This document shows positions 34,379 through 41,839 of a DNA stretch of 64,000 nucleotides, piece after piece. The notes below the pieces were generated by a model, which saw only the letters and a program-made list of their open reading frames with translations, had not been told where the DNA came from and did no database searches. Origin of the DNA: Flagellimonas flava (lineage in GTDB: Bacteria > Bacteroidota > Bacteroidia > Flavobacteriales > Flavobacteriaceae); assembly GCF_900129665.1 (NCBI RefSeq), contig NZ_FQWL01000001.1, positions 186,001-250,000 of the forward strand, read 5' to 3'. The position numbers and the translations under genes are program-made. Position 1 is the first letter of the stretch; each line of letters starts with the position of its first letter.

Positions 34379-35485
34379 TTATTCTTGGATTCCGGTAATT
34401 TCCAAATCGAAGATCAAATCGGAATTTGGAGGAATGGGTCCACCACCCTGTGGCCCGTAGCCTAAATGCGGTGGAATAAAAACTCGAATTTTGTCACCTA
34501 CCTTCATGGATTGTAGTCCTTCTTTAAATCCAGGGATAAGTCTTGCCTCTGGACTATAATCCATAGGAGTGGGGAAATAACCACCACCTTGTTTTCTCCT
34601 AAGGTCAAATTTGTTGAATTTAGTTGCGATACCCTCGTAATTGCTGTCAAATAAAGTGCCATCAGGCAGCCATCCGGCATACATCACCAATACTTTTTGC
34701 CCAACTTTGGGCTGCTCGCCTTCACCTTCTTTTAATTTTAGGATTCGCAAACCAGAAGGAAGCTCTTCCGCACTTTCTTTTTGAGACGCAAACTCACTGG
34801 CAAACTCTTCCACCATTTTTTTAAAGGCCGCAACAGCTGCTTCCTCCTCGGCAAAATAGTCGGTCATGATTTGAACCGCGTCAAACTTTTTGGCCTCTTT
34901 GCCGTTACGCACGATTTCTACTTTGTTCATGATCACATCCACCTCCGGTTTATCACCCGGTAAGGTTTTGACATTGGCAATGGTATCCACTACGTCCATA
35001 CCACTTATTACTTCGCCAAAAACGGTATGTCTTCCGTCAAGCCATGGTGTCTCCTTATGGGTAATGAAAAATTGACTTCCATTTGTTTTTGGTCCGGAGT
35101 TGGCCATGGAAAGGATTCCTTTTTTAGAGTGGGTGAGCGAATCGTTGAACTCATCTTTGAATTTGTAACCTGGGTTACCCCTTCCAGTGCCCGTTGGGTC
35201 ACCTCCCTGAATCATAAAGTCTTTGATAATGCGGTGAAAAATGATACCGTCATAGTATTTTTTGCCTTTGACGCTATCAGCCACAAAAGGGTTGTTTCCT
35301 TCGGCCAAGGATACAAAATTGGCTACGGTTACCGGGGTTTTTTCATGTTCCAATTTTACAAGGATATCCCCTTGACTTGTTTGGATATCAGCAAAGATGC
35401 CATCACCCAAATCAGCATATTTACTGGATTTACATCCCAGTAGGACTAGAGAAAATAGCACAAGGGCCTTAAAGGATTGTTTCAT
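34379..35485 (-). CDS. cyclophilin-FKBP fusion peptidyl-prolyl isomerase, lipoprotein
   Basis: The 368-residue lipoprotein (Cys18 in LVLLGCKSS) carries two PPIase folds. A cyclophilin domain at about 30-195 contains NFVSLAEGNN, FHRIIKDFMIQGGDPTGTG, GILSMANSGPKTNGSQFFIT and LDGRHTVFGEV. After a helical linker (about 205-245), an FKBP domain at about 250-366 contains VLVMYAGWLPDGTLFDSNYEG, LIPGFKEGLQSMKVGDKIRVFIPPHLGYG and FDLEITGI. Both catalytic pockets look complete, so it should fold exported proteins in the periplasm or at the outer membrane. It is 4 bp downstream of gldI. Confidence 0.92.
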   Translation of the reverse strand: MKQSFKALVLFSLVLLGCKSSKYADLGDGIFADIQTSQGDILVKLEHEKTPVTVANFVSLAEGNNPFVADSVKGKKYYDGIIFHRIIKDFMIQGGDPTGTGRGNPGYKFKDEFNDSLTHSKKGILSMANSGPKTNGSQFFITHKETPWLDGRHTVFGEVISGMDVVDTIANVKTLPGDKPEVDVIMNKVEIVRNGKEAKKFDAVQIMTDYFAEEEAAVAAFKKMVEEFASEFASQKESAEELPSGLRILKLKEGEGEQPKVGQKVLVMYAGWLPDGTLFDSNYEGIATKFNKFDLRRKQGGGYFPTPMDYSPEARLIPGFKEGLQSMKVGDKIRVFIPPHLGYGPQGGGPIPPNSDLIFDLEITGIQE

Positions 35486-35489
35486 GATA

Positions 35490-36047
35490 TTATGGTTTTA
35501 GATTTAGACTATCTTGATTAATAATTATAGTATGCAGTTCAATTGTTGATTTGACCGGTGTACGTGGACCAATGCGATTCCCATCTCCGTGATAGCCATA
35601 AGCCTGTAAGGATGGGAATAAAAAAGTGGCCCGTTCATTTATTTTGAGCAGTTTTACCGCGTTTTGTAGCCCGGTAAACAACCGTTCCTTGTCCACAACA
35701 TAGGAGGTGGGTCCTAGTTCCTCGGAGGAATAAATAGTATCGTTGGCCAACGAAACCAAATTGTACGAAAACAAGATTTGATCATTCGTCCGGGGGTGAT
35801 ATTGGGAGGTGTCGTTCTTGACATCAAAATAATACCAAAATCCACTTGGACTGGTCTGGTAATGGTGAAGAGAATCCTGAGCTATGATCTTTTGGATTAT
35901 CTCTTCTTCCTGAGCTAGAAGTGCCTTGTTGCGTTCCACGGATTCCTTGAAGAAACTTCCGGATTTGACTTCCACGGGCTTTCTTGGTTCCGGACCTCCA
36001 CAGTTGATTAATAACAATGCCAATACGGCGACTTTGAATAGCTTCAT
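35490..36047 (-). CDS. gldI: gliding-motility peptidyl-prolyl isomerase GldI
   Basis: The 185-residue lipoprotein (Cys16 in LLINCGGPEP) carries an FKBP-like domain at about 80-180. It is the match to GldI, a folding factor needed for flavobacterial gliding and type IX secretion. The start of the mature part (FKESVERNKALLAQEEEIIQKIIAQDSLHHYQTSPSGFWYYFD) and SLQAYGYHGDGNRIGPRTPVKSTIELHTI are characteristic. Its ATG overlaps the stop of the NrnA-like gene by 4 bp and it is followed by the PPIase fusion gene after 4 bp, so the three form an operon. Confidence 0.9.
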   Translation of the reverse strand: MKLFKVAVLALLLINCGGPEPRKPVEVKSGSFFKESVERNKALLAQEEEIIQKIIAQDSLHHYQTSPSGFWYYFDVKNDTSQYHPRTNDQILFSYNLVSLANDTIYSSEELGPTSYVVDKERLFTGLQNAVKLLKINERATFLFPSLQAYGYHGDGNRIGPRTPVKSTIELHTIIINQDSLNLKP

Positions 36048-37060
36048 GCGTTCAAATCACTTTTATAGGTCTTTAATACCTCATTGAATTTTTCTATGGT
36101 TTTTTCCATGTCCAGTTCACTTCTTCCTCCCGCCGCATTATCATGTCCTCCACCGTTGAAGTGTGTTCGGGCAAACTGGTTGACCGAAAAGTCCCCTATG
36201 GAGCGGAAAGATATTTTAATGATACCTTCTTCCCGGTTTTCTATAAAAATGACTGCAAAAATAATACCTTCCAAGGTAAGCCCATAATTGACGAAACCTT
36301 CCGTGTCCCCTTTTTTGAAATTGTTGTCATCCAGTTCCTGTTGGGACAAGGTGATGTAGGCAGTTTTGTATTCTGGCAGGATGATCATATTGCTTAGTGC
36401 AACGCCCAGAAGGTGCAAACGGGAAGGAGAATTGGCGTCAAAAACCTGTTGATGAATCTCCATATTCTGTGCTCCGCAATCAATGAGGTGTGCTACTACG
36501 CGATGTGTTCTGCTGGAGGTGGACCGGTATTTAAATGAGCCGGTATCCGTCATGATTCCGGTATATAGATTAGTGGCAATATCTTTGGTAATAAGGTCCA
36601 CGTCGCCAAGGAATTCTATGAAATTGTAAACCATTTCGCAGGTAGAGCTCATACTTACATCGGAATAGGTCACTTTGGCGTAATCAGCAGGCTGCTGGTG
36701 GTGGTCTATCATAATGAAATCCGCCTCCTTCTCGGTAAGTGGGGTTTCCAATTGTCCGGTTCTTGAGAGGTGGTTAAAATCCAAAGTGAATACCACGGTA
36801 GCCTCTTCCAGAAGTTTTTTGGATTGGGCATTTTCCTTCTCATAGTTTAAAATAGCGCCACAACCTGGCATCCATTTTAGGAATTTGGGAAAATCATTGG
36901 GGCTTATTATCGCCGCTTTAAATCCCTTTGCCATCAAAAAACCACGCAGGGCCAAACAAGAACCAATGGCATCACCATCAGGGTTTTTGTGGGGAATAAT
37001 TACGATTTTTTGGGGCTGGGAAAGAATCGACTTAACAGTCGTGATATCCTCTAAATTCAT
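36044..37060 (-). CDS. DHH/DHHA1 phosphoesterase (NrnA-like oligoribonuclease/pAp phosphatase)
   Basis: The 338-residue protein has the DHH domain: HKNPDGDAIGSCLA (first metal motif), FTLDFNHLSRTG, and MIDHHQQPADY (the DHH motif). A C-terminal DHHA1 domain contains FRSIGDFSVNQFARTHFNGGGHDNAAGG. It is of the NrnA type, which breaks down short RNA or 3-prime-phosphoadenosine-5-prime-phosphate. It starts the operon with gldI (4-bp overlap). A TATCTTTG box on the minus strand lies 5 nt upstream of ATG, too near for an ordinary leader. Confidence 0.9.
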   Translation of the reverse strand: MNLEDITTVKSILSQPQKIVIIPHKNPDGDAIGSCLALRGFLMAKGFKAAIISPNDFPKFLKWMPGCGAILNYEKENAQSKKLLEEATVVFTLDFNHLSRTGQLETPLTEKEADFIMIDHHQQPADYAKVTYSDVSMSSTCEMVYNFIEFLGDVDLITKDIATNLYTGIMTDTGSFKYRSTSSRTHRVVAHLIDCGAQNMEIHQQVFDANSPSRLHLLGVALSNMIILPEYKTAYITLSQQELDDNNFKKGDTEGFVNYGLTLEGIIFAVIFIENREEGIIKISFRSIGDFSVNQFARTHFNGGGHDNAAGGRSELDMEKTIEKFNEVLKTYKSDLNA

Positions 37061-37225
37061 GCGCCCAAAGATACGATAATATCATAGAGTCCTCATCTTG
37101 ATAAGTTTGTTTTTGTTCCATGGAGAAAATAGCCAGATCTGTTGAAAAGCTTTATTGGAATCGGACCGAAGAATGGATTGAAGGTGGAACGTAATTTGAA
37201 AGCGTCAAATCACGGCCATTTGCGT

Positions 37226-37255
37226 TTGCCCGTTGCACGAAAAAGAGTAAGTTTG
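37226..37255 (+). promoter_or_regulatory. ndk promoter, complete Bacteroidota consensus
   Basis: TTG at 37226-37228, then 19 nt, then TAAGTTTG at 37248-37255 is an exact fit to the TTG-N19-TAnnTTTG consensus of the Bacteroidota sigma-A promoter. It ends 16 nt before the ndk ATG. It is the clearest promoter in the window. Confidence 0.75.
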
Positions 37256-37271
37256 CGCAAAATTTAAACAA

Positions 37272-37691
37272 ATGACTGGAAATAGAACGTTTACCATGAT
37301 CAAACCAGATGCCGTTGAAAACGGTCATATTGGTGCAATTTTGGAAAAAATAACCGGTGCTGGCTTCAATATTGTGGCCATGAAGTACACGCAATTGAGC
37401 AGAAGAGATGCCCAAGAATTCTATGCCATCCATAAGGAACGTCCATTCTTTGGGGAGTTGGTGGAATTTATGACAAGAGGTCCTATTGTAGCGGCTATTC
37501 TAGAAAAAGACAACGCTGTTGATGATTTCCGAGCTTTAATCGGGGCCACCAATCCTGCTGAAGCGGCAGAGGGTACCATTAGAAAGTTATTTGCTACTAG
37601 TATTGGTGAAAATGCTGTTCATGGATCCGATAGCGATGAAAACGCAGGTATAGAAGGAGCTTTCCACTTCTCGGGCAGAGAGGTGTTCTAA
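37272..37691 (+). CDS. ndk: nucleoside diphosphate kinase
   Basis: The 139-residue enzyme transfers the gamma phosphate between nucleoside triphosphates and diphosphates through a phospho-histidine. Features are [17 protein letters not shown] at the start, [23 protein letters not shown] in the middle and the catalytic histidine in [13 protein letters not shown] near residue 117. Length is standard. It has its own promoter with both boxes and a hairpin terminator 20 bp after the stop, and is divergent from the NrnA operon. Confidence 0.97.
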   Translation: MTGNRTFTMIKPDAVENGHIGAILEKITGAGFNIVAMKYTQLSRRDAQEFYAIHKERPFFGELVEFMTRGPIVAAILEKDNAVDDFRALIGATNPAEAAEGTIRKLFATSIGENAVHGSDSDENAGIEGAFHFSGREVF

Positions 37692-37712
37692 GAAGGGACA
37701 ACAAAATATATT

Positions 37713-37744
37713 AAAAGGCCACTCCGTTAAGGGTGGCTTTTTTT
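37713..37744 (+). terminator. bidirectional terminator between ndk and a GNAT gene
   Basis: GCCACTC (37718-37724) pairs with GGGTGGC (37731-37737; one G-U pair), flanked by AAAA and TTTTTTT, giving an intrinsic terminator for ndk. The stop codon of the convergent GNAT gene (37727-37729) lies in the loop, so the same hairpin can serve both genes. Confidence 0.8.
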
Positions 37745-38248
37745 GTTGGAGAACAATAGCAATTCCTCTTTTTTACTAGGTGGAATTACCTTTCCGGATT
37801 CCAAAAGTCCAATTTTGGTGAGAAGGTTTCGAGATTTGGTGTTGTTGGGCATGGTAATTCCCAAAACCTCTTCTATGTTCAGTTCCTTTTTTGCGTATTC
37901 CATTAAGCTACAACAGGCTTCATAGGTGTATCCTTGTCCTTCATATTCTGGTAAAATGGCAAATCCTATATCGGGGTGATCTAGATAATCTCTTTGGATA
38001 AACCCGCAAATTCCTATGGGTTCCAGTGCGGTTCGCAAAACCATTTTGAACAGACCAAACCCATTGGTTTCATATGAATGCACCAAACTGTTTTGGATAT
38101 AGTCCTCGGCTTGTTTCTCGGTTTTTACCCCACGATCTCCAATGAATTTAATCCAGCTTGGTGTGTTCAAGAGTTTAAGGAAAAAGGCTGTGTCGCCCAT
38201 ATTCGCTTTCTGAATGAGCAATCTTGAGGTTTTGGTAACGATATCCAT
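37727..38248 (-). CDS. GNAT acetyltransferase, RimJ/RimL type
   Basis: The 173-residue GNAT protein starts at ATG 38248 (MDIVTKTSRLLIQKANMGDTAF; a TTG at 38257 adds three residues). Features are IGICGFIQRDYLDHPDIGFAI for strand 4-5, YEGQGYTYEACCSLMEYAKKELN as the acetyl-CoA loop (QGYTYE in place of the more usual QGYATE) and NTKSRNLLTKIGL near the end. Target unknown. Its stop codon lies in the loop of the ndk terminator. The DUF721 gene precedes it by 26 bp on the same strand. Confidence 0.85.
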   Translation of the reverse strand: MDIVTKTSRLLIQKANMGDTAFFLKLLNTPSWIKFIGDRGVKTEKQAEDYIQNSLVHSYETNGFGLFKMVLRTALEPIGICGFIQRDYLDHPDIGFAILPEYEGQGYTYEACCSLMEYAKKELNIEEVLGITMPNNTKSRNLLTKIGLLESGKVIPPSKKEELLLFSNKKSHP

Positions 38249-38273
38249 GGAAAACAATTTGAAAAATGGTGTT

Positions 38274-38570
38274 CTAGCGTAGCACTATTTTTTTGATAAG
38301 CTCCTTACCCAATTCCTCATTCAACATGGTCATGATTTTGGTTTTGCCCAGACTAAGTTCTTCCCGAAGCACTGAAGATGAAAGGGATACATAAAGAGTC
38401 TCGTTTTTAAGCTCTACGCTAGTGGTGTAATTGTTAACCCCATTTCCCATCAGATTGACCCAAGCTTCCCGGGCGTCCACTTTGTCCATTCCTTTCTGCA
38501 GCTTGTTTTCCTGAATGAACTCGTTCAACGCTTCGCTCAAATGGCGGTGGGAGTTGTGTCTTTTGGCCAT
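38274..38570 (-). CDS. DUF721/DciA-type protein
   Basis: The 98-residue protein belongs to the DUF721/DciA group: LSEALNEFIQENKLQKGMDKVDAREAWVNLMGNGVNNYT, then TLYVSLSSSVLREELSLGKTKIMTMLNEELGKELIKKIVL. That is the KH-like core of DciA, which helps the replicative helicase in many bacteria that lack DnaC/DnaI. It is much shorter than proteobacterial DciA. It overlaps the lipocalin gene by 1 bp and lies two genes after recF, fitting a replication/recombination locus. Confidence 0.85.
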   Translation of the reverse strand: MAKRHNSHRHLSEALNEFIQENKLQKGMDKVDAREAWVNLMGNGVNNYTTSVELKNETLYVSLSSSVLREELSLGKTKIMTMLNEELGKELIKKIVLR

Positions 38571-38992
38571 TACTTTGGAATTTGAATGGGTTGAAAACGG
38601 GTATATGTATATTTTAAGCCCTCTTCATTCTGTATGGAGAAGGTAAGGGAGTCCAGCTGGACCAAGATTTCCTCCCTGCTATCTGAATCTTGCTCGAAAC
38701 GCAACCTATAACCTTGGTTTGATGCGACTAAAGTAAACGCTTCGGCATTATTGGAAGTTTGATAGCTTCCGTCAAATTTTGGCTGTAATTTTTTTAGGAA
38801 CCCTTGATCACCATCAAATTGGATAAAATCTATACTGGGATTCATGCCGTAATTCTTGGTTTGACCATCGGGGAATTCCACTTTCTTTATTTCCCAATAT
38901 CCGTTCAAATGACGCAGATCCGACTTAGAGATCGCGTGCTCTACGCAACCTATCAAAAAGAAAACAAGACAGTATAAAAGGATTCTGGCCAT
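38570..38992 (-). CDS. lipocalin-like lipoprotein
   Basis: From ATG 38992 the product is 140 residues with a lipoprotein signal (MARILLYCLVFFLIGC, Cys16). A longer frame from 39067 would overlap recF by 74 bp and push the signal inside, so it is rejected. The mature part (LRHLNGYWEIKKVEFPDGQTKNYGMNPSIDFIQFDGDQGFLKKLQPKFDGSYQTS) has the GYWEI start motif and beta-strand pattern of small bacterial lipocalin-like (DUF4488/lipocalin) domains. It lies 1 bp after recF and overlaps the DciA-type gene by 1 bp, so all three are translationally coupled. Confidence 0.75.
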   Translation of the reverse strand: MARILLYCLVFFLIGCVEHAISKSDLRHLNGYWEIKKVEFPDGQTKNYGMNPSIDFIQFDGDQGFLKKLQPKFDGSYQTSNNAEAFTLVASNQGYRLRFEQDSDSREEILVQLDSLTFSIQNEEGLKYTYTRFQPIQIPK

Positions 38993-38993
38993 T

Positions 38994-40073
38994 CTACAAG
39001 GTAAAAATTTTATAGCTCTGCTGAATGTTTTGGAGCACGTTTTCCGTTCTTTCGGCATGGGTGTCACTTATAAAAAGTTGACCAAAATTATCGTTGTCAA
39101 CCAAAGAAACAATTTGGGCTACCCTATGTTCGTCAAGTTTATCAAAAATGTCATCCAACAACAAAATAGGTGCGGTCTTCGCCTGTTCTTTTATGAAGTG
39201 GAACTGTGCCAATTTTAAAGCGATTAAGAATGATTTTTGCTGCCCTTGACTCCCAAATTTTTTAATGGGATGCCCTCCAATGGTAAAGTTGAGGTCGTCT
39301 TTGTGTGAGCCGACACTGGTATATTGCAAAGCCCTATCCCTTTCAACAGCACCCTCCAATAACTCCAATAGACTTTTTTCTTGAAGTTGACTTTGATAGG
39401 ATAGCATGATTTGTTCGTCCTTTTCCGAAATATGGGCATATTGTTCTTTAAAGATGGGAATAAAGATTTCAATGAATTCCAAACGCTTTTTATGGATCGA
39501 GCTACCAAGTCCATGGAGTTGCTCATTATAAATGGAGAGCGTTTGTCCATCAAAAGTGGCATTGGCCGTAAAGTATTTTAAAAGGGAGTTGCGTTGCACC
39601 AACACCTTATTATACTTTATAAGGTCTTGGAGATAAGCTTTGTCGGATTGCGAAATTACCCCATCCATAAATTTTCTACGGGTATCACTGCCCTCAATAA
39701 TAAGATCCCGATCGGAAGGGGAAATGATGACCAAAGGCAAAAAGCCGATATGGTCCGAGAATTTTTCATAGGCCTTTCCGTTCCGTTTTATGACCTTTTT
39801 TAAACCCTTTTTGAAGCTACAGATGATTTTTTCGTTTCGTTCTTCCTTTTCGAAAGTGCCCTCCACTACAAAAAAATCCGTTCCGTGTTTGATGTTCTGA
39901 GTGGCAACAGGATTGAAGTAGCTTTTGCCAAAAGCCAAATGATAGATCGCGTCCAAAATATTGGTCTTACCCACACCATTATCTCCAACCAAACAATTGA
40001 TCACCGGGTCGAATTCTAGAATTTTGGAATCGAAATTTTTATAATTGACTAAGGATAAATGCTTTAAAAACAT
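38994..40073 (-). CDS. recF: DNA replication/repair protein RecF
   Basis: The 359-residue ATP-binding protein of recombinational repair carries all RecF hallmarks: [18 protein letters not shown] and [25 protein letters not shown] (Walker A), [25 protein letters not shown], and near the end [23 protein letters not shown] (signature) with [18 protein letters not shown] (Walker B and D-loop). Length is standard. It loads RecOR at gaps. It starts an operon with the lipocalin and DciA-type genes and is divergent from the TPR gene at 40202. Confidence 0.97.
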   Translation of the reverse strand: MFLKHLSLVNYKNFDSKILEFDPVINCLVGDNGVGKTNILDAIYHLAFGKSYFNPVATQNIKHGTDFFVVEGTFEKEERNEKIICSFKKGLKKVIKRNGKAYEKFSDHIGFLPLVIISPSDRDLIIEGSDTRRKFMDGVISQSDKAYLQDLIKYNKVLVQRNSLLKYFTANATFDGQTLSIYNEQLHGLGSSIHKKRLEFIEIFIPIFKEQYAHISEKDEQIMLSYQSQLQEKSLLELLEGAVERDRALQYTSVGSHKDDLNFTIGGHPIKKFGSQGQQKSFLIALKLAQFHFIKEQAKTAPILLLDDIFDKLDEHRVAQIVSLVDNDNFGQLFISDTHAERTENVLQNIQQSYKIFTL

Positions 40074-40153
40074 AGAAAAGCTAAAGGGGCTAAAAGAATT
40101 TAAAGAGGCCGCAAAGCGATTAAAGATTCCAAAAATAACGAATAAATTGCCTT

Positions 40154-40181
40154 TTGGTTTTGGATAAAAACTTTATTTTTG
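40154..40181 (+). promoter_or_regulatory. promoter of the TPR-ribH unit
   Basis: TTG (40154-40156) and TATTTTTG (40174-40181) stand 17 nt apart, within the accepted spacing. The box ends 20 nt before the ATG at 40202. Confidence 0.55.
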
Positions 40182-40201
40182 CGCGATTAATAAAATGAAG
40201 G

Positions 40202-40963
40202 ATGGCAACATACAAGAAGCGAGGCTTTAAACCAAAAAACAAGGCAGAGGAAGTTCAGTTGGATGAGCAGAACAGCACAACAGCAGAGGTATTCAGCACC
40301 TTGGACGAAAGTGCATCCAAAACCGAAGCTTGGGTTCAAAGGAACCAGAACTATATTTTGGGAGCAATTGGGGCCATCGCAATTGCAGTATTGGGTTACT
40401 TGGGCTATAATGAGTTTATCCAAAAGCCAAAGGAGGCCTCGGCGGCCAATGAGCTTTTTTACCCACAACAATATTTTGATCAAGCGCTTACCAGCGAGAC
40501 CGCAAAGGATTCCCTGTTTACCTTGGCACTTAACGGAGCTGAGGGTAAGTATGGTTTTCTTGATATTATAGAGGAATATAAAGGGACGAAAGCCGCTAAC
40601 CTGGCCAAGTACTCAGCAGGAATGACCTATCTGAATTTGCAGCAGTACGATGAGGCCATTGCGCAATTGGATGGCTTTTCCTCCGACGATGAGGTGCTCG
40701 GAGCCATGGCAAAAGGTGGAATTGGTGATGCTTTTTCCCAATTGAACCAACAGGAAGATGCATTGGATTTCTACGAAAAAGCTGTTTCGCACAGTACCAA
40801 TGATTATACTACCCCACGTTTTCTTTACAAGGCAGGGGTTTTGGCAATGAACCTAGGACAAAAAGACAAGGCACTTGGATTTTTTGAACGCATAAAGGAT
40901 GAATTTTCATCCGCTCAGGAAGCCAATGGAATAGAGGTGTTGATTGGGCTGGCCCAAAACTAG
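40202..40963 (+). CDS. membrane-anchored TPR protein
   Basis: The 253-residue protein has a polar N-terminus, one membrane helix at about residues 55-75 (YILGAIGAIAIAVLGYLGYNEFI) and a C-terminal domain of TPR-like helices (AGMTYLNLQQYDEAIAQLDGF, GIGDAFSQLNQQEDALDFYEKAVS, KAGVLAMNLGQKDKALGFFERIKDEF). This is the YfgM-like layout: an inner-membrane TPR protein with its domain in the periplasm, which helps exported proteins. The function is inferred from the layout. ribH follows at 4 bp. Confidence 0.85.
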   Translation: MATYKKRGFKPKNKAEEVQLDEQNSTTAEVFSTLDESASKTEAWVQRNQNYILGAIGAIAIAVLGYLGYNEFIQKPKEASAANELFYPQQYFDQALTSETAKDSLFTLALNGAEGKYGFLDIIEEYKGTKAANLAKYSAGMTYLNLQQYDEAIAQLDGFSSDDEVLGAMAKGGIGDAFSQLNQQEDALDFYEKAVSHSTNDYTTPRFLYKAGVLAMNLGQKDKALGFFERIKDEFSSAQEANGIEVLIGLAQN

Positions 40964-40967
40964 CATC

Positions 40968-41444
40968 ATGGCCACTGAAAATAAAAATCTATCCGTTTAC
41001 GATAAGGCAGCAATCCCAAATGCGAAGAATCTTCGGTTTGGGATTGTTGTTTCTGAATGGAACGAAACCATTACCGAAGCGCTTTACCAAGGAGCTTTTG
41101 AGGCACTTACCGATTGCGGTGCCCTTCCAGACAATATTTTAAGATGGAATGTTCCAGGAAGTTTTGAGCTTACTTTTGGTTGTAAAAAAATGTTGACTTC
41201 GCAAAAGGTGGATGCCGTCATCGCCATTGGGAGTGTAATCAGGGGTGAAACCAGTCATTTCGATTTTGTATGTAGCGCTACGGCCCAAGGAATAAAAGAC
41301 CTTAATATCGCATACGATATACCCGTGATTTTTTGCGTGCTTACTGATGATAATCTACAGCAGTCCATAGATCGTAGTGGCGGTAAGCATGGGAACAAGG
41401 GAACCGAAGCTGCCATTGCCGCCATAAAAATGGCCAGCATTTAG
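40968..41444 (+). CDS. ribH: 6,7-dimethyl-8-ribityllumazine synthase
   Basis: From ATG 40968 the product is 158 residues. It condenses 5-amino-6-ribitylaminouracil with 3,4-dihydroxybutanone phosphate to lumazine, the last-but-one step of riboflavin synthesis. Hallmarks are FGIVVSEWNETITEAL, WNVPGSFELTFGCKKM, VIAIGSVIRGETSHFDFVC and the final SGGKHGNKGTEAAIAAI. The other riboflavin genes are not in this window. The longer start at 40944 overlaps the TPR gene and is unlikely. Confidence 0.96.
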   Translation: MATENKNLSVYDKAAIPNAKNLRFGIVVSEWNETITEALYQGAFEALTDCGALPDNILRWNVPGSFELTFGCKKMLTSQKVDAVIAIGSVIRGETSHFDFVCSATAQGIKDLNIAYDIPVIFCVLTDDNLQQSIDRSGGKHGNKGTEAAIAAIKMASI

Positions 41445-41524
41445 ACAGTTTCGAACCAAGGACCAAGCTTTGGAGTGTTAACATTTTTTGGCATGGCGTG
41501 TTCCACTTGCTTTTCGATTTTAAG

Positions 41525-41532
41525 TACCTTTG
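41525..41532 (+). promoter_or_regulatory. candidate -7 box before the small membrane protein and mutL
   Basis: TACCTTTG matches TAnnTTTG, 22 nt before ATG 41555; a TTG lies 15 nt further upstream (41507-41509), a slightly short spacer. It could give mutL and its neighbours a transcript of their own. Confidence 0.45.
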
Positions 41533-41554
41533 AGTCTACACTGAAAAGGACGAA

Positions 41555-41839
41555 ATGCGAAATTTTCTAAAACTTAGGAAAAACCGAACATATAACTATT
41601 CTCCTCGCTATTATAAAGGCGAAGGAAGTCCTTATAAAATGGAACATAAACTCGATAAATACCGAAGTACGGCCCACACCCAAAGAGGACTTAAAAACAA
41701 GATCACCTCTGCCATGGATGATCTAAAGACGGAAGGTGACAGAAACCTAAAGCTTCGTTTCCTAATAATTGTGGTGGTCTTAATAGCGCTGTTTCTCTAC
41801 ATTATAGACTTCGATTTATCCATATTCCTGACTTCCTAA
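41555..41839 (+). CDS. small membrane protein upstream of mutL
   Basis: The 94-residue protein has a polar, basic N-terminus (LRKNRTYNYSPRYYKGEGSPYK) and one C-terminal membrane helix (LKLRFLIIVVVLIALFLYIIDF). Homologues in this position in flavobacteria are often misnamed riboflavin synthase subunit beta, presumably by its neighbour ribH; nothing in the sequence supports such a role. Its stop overlaps the mutL start (TAATG), so it is translationally coupled to mutL. Role unknown. Confidence 0.8.
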   Translation: MRNFLKLRKNRTYNYSPRYYKGEGSPYKMEHKLDKYRSTAHTQRGLKNKITSAMDDLKTEGDRNLKLRFLIIVVVLIALFLYIIDFDLSIFLTS

